Source: a virus. From it: DNA of 30,109 bases. The number at the start of each line of letters is the position of its first letter. The first letter of the stretch is position 1. Shown one piece after another: positions 1 through 8,022 of this stretch. The notes under the pieces were generated by a model. The model ran no database searches. It was not told where the DNA came from and saw only the letters and a list, made by a program, of their open reading frames with translations. The DNA lies in the IMG/VR virus record IMGVR_UViG_3300008517_000159, positions 1 through 30,109 of that record; one strand, written 5' to 3'. Made by a program: the position numbers and the translations under genes.

Positions 1-3000
1 CTCTCACGTACTCGATAAATTCGGGTCCGACTTGCGATCTTACAATGTCTCTTATAGATCTCGGATCCAGAGCGTGAATATTAAAGACAGCGTTGAGAGT
101 CGTAGATCCTGATCTAGCGAGAGCAGAGCTGAGTTTCCTATCAGGAATGACAGTCTCCGGAACTTCTCCGACTAGAGCAAGAGTCGGACGATCGAAGTGT
201 GCTCCTGTTTGAGCTGTAGGAATTGATTTCAATTTATCAGAGCAGCTCTTTGCGTATCCTCTTATATCTCCCAGAAGACTTTTCACGCTATCGATTCTTC
301 CCATAATCGCGTCCGATTTATCTGCGACAGTATCGCGGATCTGATCCAGTCTCTTTACGAGTTCCCAGAACATAGGAAGAATGTCAATAAAGAGAGCGTC
401 TCGTGTAAGTTTCGTATTGTCAACAATCTGCTGAAGGAATTTTTCCGCAGTCTTTCCGAGTCCTTTTTTCTGAAGCAGCCCTCCGATTCCTCCGAGCAGT
501 CCTCCGATTGCTTTCCCGATTCCTCCGACAATATCCGCGACTGCTCCGAAGACAGCGTCTATGACTTTTCCGACTCCTTCAATATATTTGACAAGATTTT
601 CGGAGACAGCTTTCCAGACGTCCTGAACAGTCTTCGTTATGTTCTTGAATCCGATAATCTTTCCGATCAGCAATCCGATCCCCAGAGGCCCCGCTAATTT
701 TGTTATATTGGATAAAAATCCTCCGGACATTTCTCCTGCGGAATCTGCGACTTTTCCAGCAGCGTCCGCAGCAGCTCCAGCAGCATCTCCGACAACGTCC
801 TTTGTCTTCCCAAAGATCCCAGAAATAGCACTTCCTATTCCACTGAAAGTTTCCTTCAGTCCTCCTAGGAGACCTTTACTCCCATCAAGAAGATTTTCTA
901 TAAATCCGACAGTCCACTTTGTCACGAGCTGGGAGACGAGAGTCGCGAACTGCTCCTTGACTGCTCCCCACGTTCCTTTAAGCACGTCTCCGAAGCTCTT
1001 CGACTTCAGGATCATATCTTTGAATCCAAGAGTCCAGACGTCCTTAATCCGCTGCGAGACTTCAGTGAATGCGGATTTCACTTTCTTTGTAGTCTTCTCT
1101 ACTGCTGGGACGATCGCTTTCAATTTTCCTGGAGCTTGTGAGACTACGTCCGAAAAGTCTCGAGCTGCAGGAAGAGTCACAGCATCCACAGTCTCTCCGA
1201 GATCGTGCATCTCGTCGCGGATATTCTTCGTCGCTTCGAGATAATCCTGGAGCGTGACTTTTCCTTCTTCATAAACATGATCCAGAATGGCGAGCTTCTG
1301 CTTCAGCTCCATAGTCTTCGCGATTTTTTCATTGATCGTAAGGATCCCAGTCTCTTTAAGAAGATCGAGCCAGCTTTTAGTTTTTTCCTCTGTCTCTCCT
1401 AGCTTTGGATTAAGCTGGCTTCCAAGTGCTCCAGCGAGATCCAAGACTGCTCCTTTCTGTTTGTCAACCTCATCTTTGTGCTTTGAGCTCACGTCCGCGA
1501 GAGCTTTTTGGAGCTCTTCTCCTTCTTTTCCTCGCTTGATCGCCATCGCCATTGCAGCAGCGCTTCCATGATAAGCGTCGCGAAGCTTAAGGAATTCTTT
1601 CTCAGTGAGTCCAGCTTGATCCGCTGCAGCTTTGAGTTTCCGGAAGAGTCCATCCTCGACTTCTTTTGCTGTGCGTGCGGACTCGTTCGCTGCGTCTCGA
1701 GCTTTTTTGACTTTCATATATCCGATCACGAGAGCTGCGAGAGCTGCCACGAGAACTCCTGTCGTGAGAGTCAGTGACATGATCGCTGCTTTAAGCTTTG
1801 CTAGTTTTGCGATGACCATCGGAATAACATCTGCTTTCAAAATTGCGAACATTTTAAACATGGGAGCAGCAGCAGCGACTAATCCTCCGAATGCGAGGAC
1901 GACTGTTTTCAATGGAGCAGGAAGTTTCGCGAAGAGTCCGATGATCTTAGTAAACAGCGTCACGAGCGGTTGAAACGCTTCGACAATATCAGCGACCACA
2001 GGAAGGAGTTGATCTCCGAGCGTCTGCATCATGACAGCGATCCGCTGCTTCGCTTGCTGGAATCGGAATCCAGCTTCATTGACTCCTCCAGTCATCGTCT
2101 CGAACGCTGTCGTCGCTCCTCCTGCAGCTTCTCCCATGGCTCCAATCTTTTCTTTGAGAGTGTCGGATTGAGCTCCTGTCATTGCCATTGCGAGCGTGAG
2201 TCCTTCTTTCCGCGTGATAAGCTTTCCGATTCCGATCGAAGTTCCATCCGTCTTCGAGATGAGCTTTTCCATGGCTCCAATAAGTCCGAGATCCGCGATC
2301 ATTGCTTCTCCGGTTTTGTAACCACACTCATCCATCGCGACGATCATCTCTTCGGATGGTTTAATTAAAGCTCCAAGTACTCCTTCGAATTGAGTCGCGA
2401 CTTTTGAAGCATCTCCTGTGACTCCTGTGAACGCAGCAAAAGTTCCGAAGAGCTCTTCCTGAGAGACGTTGAGTTTCTTTGCAATGGGAACGACGGATCC
2501 GATCGAATTCGCGAGCTCCGGAAAAGTTGTCTGTCCGAGCTTGACTGTCGTGAATGCGAGATCCGAAACTTTTGTGAATGCTTCTGCGCTGGCATCTCCG
2601 TATCCTTTCGTCACTGCTGAAGTGAGATTAATCGCGTCTGTCGTCGTCGCCATTCCTGCAGCAGCAGCTTTCACATTCGTTTCTAAGATCTTGACAGTGT
2701 CCGCAGTATCTCCGATCGCGGAGATCACTTGATAAGCTCCATCCGCGATGCTTCCTGTCGACTCTCCAGTGGCGATCGCGAGATCCTGGATGGAGCTCTT
2801 TAGCTCATTGACTCGCTTCACTCCTTTTTCCGGAATGAGAGTCGCGATATTCGCCATTGATTTATTGAAGTCAGCCGCCATCTTGACAGCAGCGATTCCG
2901 ACTCCAGCAACCGCGAACGAGACTTTGTTTAAACTGCTTTGGATTTTTTTCTTATTGTCATCGAGCTTCTTTGAAACTTGATTGAATTTTTTAGTCAGAT

Positions 3001-3046
3001 CAGAGACGTCCGCTCCTATCTTTACAAGCATTGTTTTAATTAACAT
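1..3046 (-). CDS. Tail tape measure protein (3' end beyond window)
   Basis: An uninterrupted frame of about 1015 codons runs from ATG 3046 to the left window edge, so the C-terminus is missing. GAGGAG lies eight bases before the start. The N-terminal region (SDLTKKFNQVSKKLDDNKKK) is coiled coil. The TP901-type repeats follow (FNKSMANIATLIPEKG, TEEDxAxxx-like helices, FEGVLGALIKPSEEM). Hydrophobic helices are at about residues 370-395 and 425-445 (LVAALAALVIGYM), and glycine-rich ones near 840-860 (GGIGKAIGGLLGGIGGLL). PTAQTGAHFDRPTLALVGEV near 940-960 is the familiar pre-terminal domain. It fixes tail length and probably enters the host membrane. A tail of roughly 150 nm or more would follow from about 1.5 angstrom per residue. 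Confidence 0.93.
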   Translation of the reverse strand, partial: MLIKTMLVKIGADVSDLTKKFNQVSKKLDDNKKKIQSSLNKVSFAVAGVGIAAVKMAADFNKSMANIATLIPEKGVKRVNELKSSIQDLAIATGESTGSIADGAYQVISAIGDTADTVKILETNVKAAAAGMATTTDAINLTSAVTKGYGDASAEAFTKVSDLAFTTVKLGQTTFPELANSIGSVVPIAKKLNVSQEELFGTFAAFTGVTGDASKVATQFEGVLGALIKPSEEMIVAMDECGYKTGEAMIADLGLIGAMEKLISKTDGTSIGIGKLITRKEGLTLAMAMTGAQSDTLKEKIGAMGEAAGGATTAFETMTGGVNEAGFRFQQAKQRIAVMMQTLGDQLLPVVADIVEAFQPLVTLFTKIIGLFAKLPAPLKTVVLAFGGLVAAAAPMFKMFAILKADVIPMVIAKLAKLKAAIMSLTLTTGVLVAALAALVIGYMKVKKARDAANESARTAKEVEDGLFRKLKAAADQAGLTEKEFLKLRDAYHGSAAAMAMAIKRGKEGEELQKALADVSSKHKDEVDKQKGAVLDLAGALGSQLNPKLGETEEKTKSWLDLLKETGILTINEKIAKTMELKQKLAILDHVYEEGKVTLQDYLEATKNIRDEMHDLGETVDAVTLPAARDFSDVVSQAPGKLKAIVPAVEKTTKKVKSAFTEVSQRIKDVWTLGFKDMILKSKSFGDVLKGTWGAVKEQFATLVSQLVTKWTVGFIENLLDGSKGLLGGLKETFSGIGSAISGIFGKTKDVVGDAAGAAADAAGKVADSAGEMSGGFLSNITKLAGPLGIGLLIGKIIGFKNITKTVQDVWKAVSENLVKYIEGVGKVIDAVFGAVADIVGGIGKAIGGLLGGIGGLLQKKGLGKTAEKFLQQIVDNTKLTRDALFIDILPMFWELVKRLDQIRDTVADKSDAIMGRIDSVKSLLGDIRGYAKSCSDKLKSIPTAQTGAHFDRPTLALVGEVPETVIPDRKLSSALARSGSTTLNAVFNIHALDPRSIRDIVRSQVGPEFIEYVR

Positions 3047-3919
3047 TGCTCAATCTCCTCTGCTTCTCTTCCCATATTTTTCTATGGAGAGCAGCGTGCT
3101 TACTCTTTATCTCTTCATAGTCTGCTCGAGTATATTTTTTTCCTGATCCCTGGATCCGCGTCTCAGCGAAGAGCGGAATTTGATCCAGGAGTCCTTTCAG
3201 CGTGACTCTCCGCTTGAGTGATCCGAGTCCCAGTCCGCAGACATTGACTATCTTTTCCGTCATCCATGCGATTCTGATCCATTCGTTTTTTTCCTTTATC
3301 TCGAATCCTCTGACTGCTCTGTCGTACTCTCTTAATGTCGATCTCCAGAAACGATCTTCTGTCCAGCACAGCATTCCTACTGCTGTGTTGAGGAGCTCGC
3401 TCCAGCTCCAACTTTCTTTTTCCTCCCAGTCGTCGTCAGAGTCACGCTTTTCGCTTTTTTTACTAGCTCGTCCTTTGCTTCCGGAGTCGACTCTCCAATA
3501 GAAACAAAGATCGTCGCGATAAGCTCATGAAGCGTTCCGAGATGATAATCCGATTTCTCGAGAAGTTCTGCTGTCTGCTCAAGAGTGATATCAGGATCCT
3601 CTCGGATTAATCCAGCCCAGACGAGCTTGTAGATATCGTCTATGGAAATTGTATTCGCAGTGATCTTCTTGCTGATAAAATCAAAGAACTCGAGCATCGG
3701 CATCTCGCAGGATCCCAAATGCTTCTTTTTCTGTCCGCAATACTCGCAGATCTTAGGATCCTCTAAAGACGGAATAAAGTCGTGACTGTATGTCTGTTCG
3801 AGCATTTTCAGTCCTTTCATTCCGTATCTTATCTCTCTCCGACGATCGAGTTCTAAGAATACGAAGTCTTCTCTAGAGACTTTTTTCTCTGGCTTTTTTT
3901 CTAAATTTTCATCCTTCAT
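3036..3919 (-). CDS. Tail assembly chaperone, long frameshifted form (G-T type)
   Basis: The long form joins codons 1-168 of the chaperone (3919-3416) to the -1 frame from 3416 down to 3036, predicting 294 residues. The extension opens ESWSWSELLNTAVGM and continues with LCWTEDRFWRSTLREYDRA. This is the typical C-terminal domain that binds tape measure and tube proteins (W..LL..A.....W....FW..TLREY). Without the frameshift this sequence has only a poorly placed internal ATG (3374) and no ribosome site. Its last bases overlap the tape measure start by 11 bases. Confidence 0.85.
3377..3919 (-). CDS. Tail assembly chaperone, short form
   Basis: The 180-residue product matches the place and style of lambda gpG-type chaperones, which coat the tape measure during tail assembly. 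It contains FVFLELDRRREIRYGMKGLKML, a CEYCGQKKKHLGSC segment that may bind zinc, and helical repeats (DIYKLVWAGLIREDPDITLE). The start lies behind GAGGAGG. Close to the 3' end lies a -1 frameshift signal, after which the alternative frame encodes the T-like extension. The terminal 12 codons (KVGAGASSSTQQ) are read only by ribosomes that do not slip. Confidence 0.85.
   Translation of the reverse strand: MKDENLEKKPEKKVSREDFVFLELDRRREIRYGMKGLKMLEQTYSHDFIPSLEDPKICEYCGQKKKHLGSCEMPMLEFFDFISKKITANTISIDDIYKLVWAGLIREDPDITLEQTAELLEKSDYHLGTLHELIATIFVSIGESTPEAKDELVKKAKSVTLTTTGRKKKVGAGASSSTQQ
3392..3422 (-). promoter_or_regulatory. Programmed -1 ribosomal frameshift signal
   Basis: The heptamer G-AAA-AAG (3422-3416) lies in the zero frame as AAA AAG. 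After a 6-base spacer (AAAGTT) a hairpin follows, GGAGCT (3409-3404) pairing perfectly with AGCTCC (3397-3392) around a 6-base loop, extendable by GTTG/CAAC with a small bulge. Slippery sequence, spacing and stem are the canonical -1 design. AAA to GAA in the P site leaves a first-position mismatch, so the efficiency is likely modest. Confidence 0.75.
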
Positions 3920-3930
3920 TTTTCCTCCTC

Positions 3931-3966
3931 GAGAGTCTTCTGGGTAGCCAGCTCAGATTGACTCTC
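3931..3966 (-). other. Hairpin directly upstream of tail chaperone ribosome site
   Basis: On the minus strand GAGAGTC (3966-3960) pairs with GACTCTC (3937-3931), with an inner CTGG and CCAG pair. The hairpin ends immediately before GAGGAGG, the ribosome site of the tail chaperone. No T-run follows on this strand, so it is not a normal terminator. It could tune translation of the chaperone relative to the abundant tube protein, or protect mRNA ends. Confidence 0.45.
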
Positions 3967-3995
3967 TCTAAATATTTTTTTCACTTTCCCAGCTC

Positions 3996-4385
3996 TTAAC
4001 TCGCTGTCGTCTGGAGTTCTCCAGATCCTTGAAGAGTTCCGCTTGCTGTCGATTCTGCGGAGTACGGCCCCTCGAAGGAGTAAGAAGTGAGAAAGCACGT
4101 TCCGCTGTAAGTGTTTCCTGCTGGAGTCGTGATGATGATTGCAAGTGAAGCGTGATTGAAATATGCGTCTTCGATGTTCTGCTCCGCTGCGTCATCCTCC
4201 ATGTAGCAAGCATCAAAAGCTATGCTCCAGGATCTCAGCCCTGCGAGATGAGTCATCCACCAATTCGAATCTCGATGAGTAACATCGATGACGTCCATCG
4301 AGAGATCGAGAGTGACTCCTCTTTGTCCTGCAAGGACGGGGCCGTCGATACTCAGCGAAAAATCGACTCCGCTTACTGCTGCCAT
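3996..4385 (-). CDS. Major tail (tube) protein
   Basis: The 129-residue protein follows AGGAGG and has the beta-rich pattern of phage tail tube proteins: AAVSGVDFSLSIDGPVLAGQ, then LDLSMDVIDVTHRDSNWWMT, then LRSWSIAFDACYMEDDAAEQ, ending in ASTASGTLQGSGEL-like sequence. The DVTHRDSN.W....AGLRSWSI.F.A.Y pattern is characteristic of TP901-1-type major tail proteins. Its length is typical. It is followed by a hairpin (3931-3966) and the tail chaperone. Confidence 0.9.
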   Translation of the reverse strand: MAAVSGVDFSLSIDGPVLAGQRGVTLDLSMDVIDVTHRDSNWWMTHLAGLRSWSIAFDACYMEDDAAEQNIEDAYFNHASLAIIITTPAGNTYSGTCFLTSYSFEGPYSAESTASGTLQGSGELQTTAS

Positions 4386-4394
4386 GGTTTCCTC

Positions 4395-4859
4395 CTATAA
4401 AACTTGAATTAAATATCTGAATTCTACAAAGCCACGCTGGACGATATAAGGATCGTCCTGAGACGCTCCTTGCTCGATATATCTAAGCTCGCTTAGATCC
4501 TGGAGGATATTATTAAATCCGTAGGAACTAAGATCCAGCTTTCCGAGTGTCGCGTCCGTCATGGCCTGCAGAACTAAATTCACGATATGCTTCACTTCAT
4601 GTTGTCCTGTCTTTATGCTGTTATCAGTGAAGACGTTAGTCTCAGAAAAATATTCAAAGCCAGCAATGTCTCGAGCTCCGAACTCCCCAGCGAATCCTCC
4701 TCCGACTCGAATATAAGGACGTGCTTGATTCTCCGGAACTTCATCGAAGATCACATCTTTATAAGGAGCGAGGAGAGAATGCGCGACAAGACGATCAAAA
4801 GTTTCCTTCTGGATCGCCCAGCTCGGATCCTTATGCTCTGGCTTCATTCCTCTTCCCAT
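4395..4859 (-). CDS. Tail terminator / tail completion protein (DUF3168-like)
   Basis: The 154-residue protein looks like a tail completion protein of the DUF3168 type: FDRLVAHSLLAPYKDVIFDEVPENQARPYIRVGGG at the start, then FSETNVFTDNSIKTGQHEVKHIVNLVLQAMTD, then a strand-rich end (YIVQRGFVEFRYLIQ). This family caps the tail tube and joins it to the head. The position just before the tube gene supports the call. The coupling TAATG joins it to the methyltransferase gene. Confidence 0.85.
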   Translation of the reverse strand: MGRGMKPEHKDPSWAIQKETFDRLVAHSLLAPYKDVIFDEVPENQARPYIRVGGGFAGEFGARDIAGFEYFSETNVFTDNSIKTGQHEVKHIVNLVLQAMTDATLGKLDLSSYGFNNILQDLSELRYIEQGASQDDPYIVQRGFVEFRYLIQVL

Positions 4860-5593
4860 TACTTAACACCTTTTATGACGACATTTTTTATATCAATGAG
4901 ACAGTCCTTCTCTCCGACCATTCTTACATTTTGAGCTCGCTTGAATTCTTCAGATCCTTCCGCATGATAAAAAAGGATTTCATCCTGGATCTCCTGTGAG
5001 AGTCCGCTTTTCTGGAGCCAGCTCTTCACGCTGAGATCTCGGGTCCAGAAGTCCTCGAATTTTTCAATCCTGAACCCAGCGCAGACGAGAAGCTTGCAGA
5101 GAGACAAAGGAGTAAAGATGACTCTGCGATCTTTGAGCGCGAGAATTTTTTTGTATTCCTCCTTTACTTCTTCTGCTGGAGCGACGCGGTCTCCGACCAG
5201 GATCTCTCCTCCTTCTTTCAAGACTCGATAGCATTCCGCGAGCGCCATCTCAACGTCAAGATAAATATGATGGAGCACGTTCCTTGCGATCACTTTATCA
5301 AAGCTCTCATTCATAAAAGAGAGATTCCGGAGATCCTCGTGCGCGAGGATCGTGTTTCCGTTCTTGCTGCAATGCTGGAGCATAGAGAGTGAAGAGTCGA
5401 CTCCTACAATAGCTCTCACGCGCCCAGAGAGCTTATCTGAGATCAGTCCAGTTCCGATTCCAGCATCGAGGACGAGATCTTCCTTCCGGAACTCCAGGAA
5501 GTTAAGAAAGAGATCGATATACTTCGGATCATTCGCCCACTGGAAAGAGCTATATTTCCCTGCTCTTTTTTTCCAGTATTCCTGCTTGCTCAA
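4859..5593 (-). CDS. Class I SAM-dependent methyltransferase (UbiE-like)
   Basis: The 244-residue protein has motif I LVLDAGIGTGLIS (40-52), motif II VGVDSSLSML (63-72), SFDKVIARNVLHHI (97-110) and VLKEGGEILVGDRV (124-137), a UbiE/COQ5-type methyltransferase. The TTG start overlaps the LicD-like stop (TTGA) with GGAG eight bases upstream. The stop overlaps the tail terminator start (TAATG). Within the cassette it may methylate a glycan or phospho-group, or could act independently. It shares no obvious sequence beyond the fold with the methyltransferase at 16115-16993. Confidence 0.82.
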   Translation of the reverse strand: MSKQEYWKKRAGKYSSFQWANDPKYIDLFLNFLEFRKEDLVLDAGIGTGLISDKLSGRVRAIVGVDSSLSMLQHCSKNGNTILAHEDLRNLSFMNESFDKVIARNVLHHIYLDVEMALAECYRVLKEGGEILVGDRVAPAEEVKEEYKKILALKDRRVIFTPLSLCKLLVCAGFRIEKFEDFWTRDLSVKSWLQKSGLSQEIQDEILFYHAEGSEEFKRAQNVRMVGEKDCLIDIKNVVIKGVK

Positions 5594-6171
5594 AGTAGGA
5601 TCTCCTCAAAAGTTTCGAAGTCGATCGCTTTGCTATCTCTCCAGGAGAGCCAGTCACGATCCGGAATATCCCATCTCTTCCCATACCAGCGCTCGAGATA
5701 TTCTTCCGGAGGATCCGGAACGAAACATTTTATTCCTCTAAAGTTTATCTCCTTGAGATTTAAAAATAATTTCTTTTTAAAAACGCATGGATAAAAAACT
5801 TTGTATTCTCCCCAGCGTCCTTTTTTGTCGGGTCCGAACAGCCCATGCCAGCAGTACTCTCCATTCACGTAATAAGGAAAGAGATCCAGCTTCGAGAGGA
5901 TCTCCTCTCCTTCTCGTGATCTCATCGCAAGCGCGACTTTTAGATCTTTTTCCTTCCATTCCATGAAGAGCTCAAAGCCCAGAGATTTCAATTCTTCGAT
6001 GAGACAATCCCAAATCTTCGGATCGCTCGGAAAGTATCCTATGTCAATATCGATATTGAGAAAGCGATTGTCTCGTACTGCTCCTAGACAAGCTCCTGCC
6101 ATGAGCCAGCATTGCCAGCCATGGCTCTTGAAGATCTCAAGCGCTGCGCGAAGAGCTTCGAAAGTATTCAT
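5590..6171 (-). CDS. LicD/fukutin-like phosphotransferase
   Basis: The 193-residue protein matches the LicD family, nucleotidyltransferase-fold enzymes that attach phosphocholine or other phospho-groups to surface glycans. The signature is AGACLGAVRDNRFLNIDIDI (25-44), where G-A-C-L-G-A-V-R is followed by a D41-x-D43 metal motif. The other typical end pattern is PDPPEEYLERWYGKRW (about 150-165). It overlaps the neighbouring genes as ATGA upstream and TTGA downstream. It is shorter than full LicD proteins but retains the key residues. The donor and acceptor are not known. Confidence 0.85.
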   Translation of the reverse strand: MNTFEALRAALEIFKSHGWQCWLMAGACLGAVRDNRFLNIDIDIGYFPSDPKIWDCLIEELKSLGFELFMEWKEKDLKVALAMRSREGEEILSKLDLFPYYVNGEYCWHGLFGPDKKGRWGEYKVFYPCVFKKKLFLNLKEINFRGIKCFVPDPPEEYLERWYGKRWDIPDRDWLSWRDSKAIDFETFEEILL

Positions 6172-7211
6172 GCGTCCATCCTCCGAGCTTGCTTCCTTTC
6201 CATCCGCTTCTTCCAGAATTCATTCTTTTGTTCCTGGAGTTTTTCTTCCTCCTTGCTGATCTGCTTCCGCGTTTCCTTCTCCACGATGGTTAATTTATTG
6301 TCGAGCTGTCTATTAATCTCTTCAGTGAGCTTTTTATAAATCCTCTGGACTGGAGTTTCCTGATTAGTTCCGTAGACTTTATTTAAGAATAAATGATGAT
6401 TGCTTACGAGCTCTCCTGTAAGTAGATCTATGACTTTGATTCCTCCTTCAGCTTTCGTCATATAGATTCCGAAGCGGATTCCAGTCTTCTTGAAATAGTG
6501 GAGCCAGCTTAAGCGCTTCCGTCCTTTCGAAGAACGGAGAATCTCGTACTCGTCTTTATGTGGTTTTTTATCATGATTCGCGTGGACTGTCGGAGTATAG
6601 ATGACTTTCCACTTTCCCTGATCCTTGAGATCCAGGAAGAATTGAAGATGCTCATGGACAATTTTGTATTCCGAGTCCCAGGGATTATCCTCCCAGCATT
6701 CTCTCCTCATCATAAACCAGTTCATCGCGAGATCGCAGTAATGGTATTTGATTCCTTTGTGATTCTTCCATTTGATCTCATCGTATTCCTTCATGACATA
6801 GAATTTTTCGAACTTCCGGAGCTCGTGCTCGTAGTGCCAGTCCTGTCCATTCGTGTTAAGCATTCCTGCAGCGAGCCCAGCTTCCGGATGAGCGAGGAGG
6901 AGCGTCTTCCAGTTTTCGAGTCGACTCCTCTCAGTGAAGACGAAATCATCGTCGCAGATCACCATGTATTTTTCTTTGGATGCTATCATTCCGATATTCC
7001 GAGACAGAGCGAGTCCGGAATCATAAGGAAGTCGGATCAGATTGCATTCGCTTTGTCGTAGGAATCTTTCTTTCGCATAGCTTGTCTTCCCCTGATCTAC
7101 GACATAAATATTGATATCAGGATAAAATTGCCGAATACTTTGCACGCACTTAAAGAGCACGTCATCGCGGATAAAAGTAACTACTATAATTCCGACGTCA
7201 TTAAGCTTCAT
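6168..7211 (-). CDS. Family-2-type glycosyltransferase (GT-A fold)
   Basis: The 347-residue protein starts at ATG 7211 with AGGAG nine bases upstream. An in-frame upstream ATG would overlap the sulfotransferase heavily. It begins with a GT-A core (VGIIVVTFIRDDVLFKCVQSI), then YVVDQGKTS, DSGLALSRNIGMIAS and the metal-binding DDDF (87-90) after YMVICDDDF. A later KIVHEHLQFFLDLKDQGKWK provides the expected acidic/His-rich acceptor region, resembling N-acetylgalactosaminyltransferase-like GT2 enzymes. The C-terminal 80 residues are charged coiled-coil. The stop overlaps the LicD-like gene by ATGA. It probably adds a sugar to a virion or host glycan. Confidence 0.85.
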   Translation of the reverse strand: MKLNDVGIIVVTFIRDDVLFKCVQSIRQFYPDINIYVVDQGKTSYAKERFLRQSECNLIRLPYDSGLALSRNIGMIASKEKYMVICDDDFVFTERSRLENWKTLLLAHPEAGLAAGMLNTNGQDWHYEHELRKFEKFYVMKEYDEIKWKNHKGIKYHYCDLAMNWFMMRRECWEDNPWDSEYKIVHEHLQFFLDLKDQGKWKVIYTPTVHANHDKKPHKDEYEILRSSKGRKRLSWLHYFKKTGIRFGIYMTKAEGGIKVIDLLTGELVSNHHLFLNKVYGTNQETPVQRIYKKLTEEINRQLDNKLTIVEKETRKQISKEEEKLQEQKNEFWKKRMERKQARRMDA

Positions 7212-8007
7212 TATTCTTTTCTCCTTTCTTTTGCTGCAGCTCGCGGATCTGCTGTTCCTTGCTCTCGAAGAAATGATCTTGAGCGGATTTTGTAGGATCC
7301 TGTCCTCGAGCTCCCCAGTCTTCAATGATCCTCTTGAATGTTATCGCAGGATCTTCCTGGATTGCGTTCATGGTTTTTCGCGGATGGAAAAAATTATCTG
7401 GGAACTTTTGCGGAAGTTCGTGCTCGATCTCGAAGTGTGCGAACATTTTTCGATACTCCTCCGGATCCGAGATCTTCCGAAAGTCAAAGTCGTATGTCTT
7501 GTCAAATTTATCTTTCCACAGAAGGAAACGCTCGCGGATTTCGAAGCACTGCCAGAGAGAGATCTCGTGGAAGCCGAGTCCTTTTCTTCCTCGCATGAGA
7601 TTCTTTTGCCACTGAGGTTGTAAGTGCCAGCTCATGTCATGACTCGGGAAAGTTTTTTTGAAATAGCTCATCGTGACTTCGATCGGATTCCGATGGAGAT
7701 AAATTACATAGAGCGGACGGAATTCTTTTTTATAGACGACGAGATGGAGATAGCTTTTTATAAACATCTGATTCGATTCGAAATAATTTCCTTCTTTTGC
7801 ATCTCCTGAGATCTGGAGGAGTTTTGTGCGCAGCTCCTCTCTCGAGCTTTTATTCATTCCGCATTCGTTATTCACTTCTCGGAGAGTCTGTCCTGCGCAG
7901 TATGGGACTGGCTCATGGAAGCTTGGATATTTTGTGAAGTACTTCCAGACAGCAGTTAGGAATTTTGTTCCGCAGCGTCCAGTTGAAGCGACAAAAATAA
8001 ACGCCAT
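7201..8007 (-). CDS. Sulfotransferase-family protein
   Basis: The 268-residue protein resembles PAPS-dependent sulfotransferases, which transfer sulfate to sugar or other acceptors. The N-terminus FVASTGRCGTKFLTAVW (5-21) is a 5'-phosphosulfate-binding loop (S/TGRCGT) following a beta strand. VIYLHRNPIEVTMSYFKK (101-118) is the 3'-phosphate-binding motif (LHRNP..V..S). A later KTYDFDFRKISDPEEYRKM segment resembles the family's C-terminal strand and helix. The C-terminus is charged and helical. It opens a four-gene cassette and its stop overlaps the glycosyltransferase start by 11 bases. The acceptor is unknown. Confidence 0.8.
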   Translation of the reverse strand: MAFIFVASTGRCGTKFLTAVWKYFTKYPSFHEPVPYCAGQTLREVNNECGMNKSSREELRTKLLQISGDAKEGNYFESNQMFIKSYLHLVVYKKEFRPLYVIYLHRNPIEVTMSYFKKTFPSHDMSWHLQPQWQKNLMRGRKGLGFHEISLWQCFEIRERFLLWKDKFDKTYDFDFRKISDPEEYRKMFAHFEIEHELPQKFPDNFFHPRKTMNAIQEDPAITFKRIIEDWGARGQDPTKSAQDHFFESKEQQIRELQQKKGEKNNEA

Positions 8008-8022
8008 TCTTTATGTCTCCAT

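Noticed and set aside
639-2981. Numerous plus-strand frames opposite the tape measure gene
   Set aside because: They are antisense shadows of a single continuous minus-strand frame that runs from 3046 to the window edge.
3163-3411. 82-codon minus-strand frame over the chaperone extension
   Set aside because: It is in the +1 frame relative to the chaperone. The -1 frame has the recognisable chaperone C-terminal domain and the frameshift signal.
3916-4098. 60-codon minus-strand frame spanning the end of the tube gene
   Set aside because: Most of it overlaps the tube protein in another frame, and the hairpin at 3931-3966 lies within it. There is no good ribosome site.
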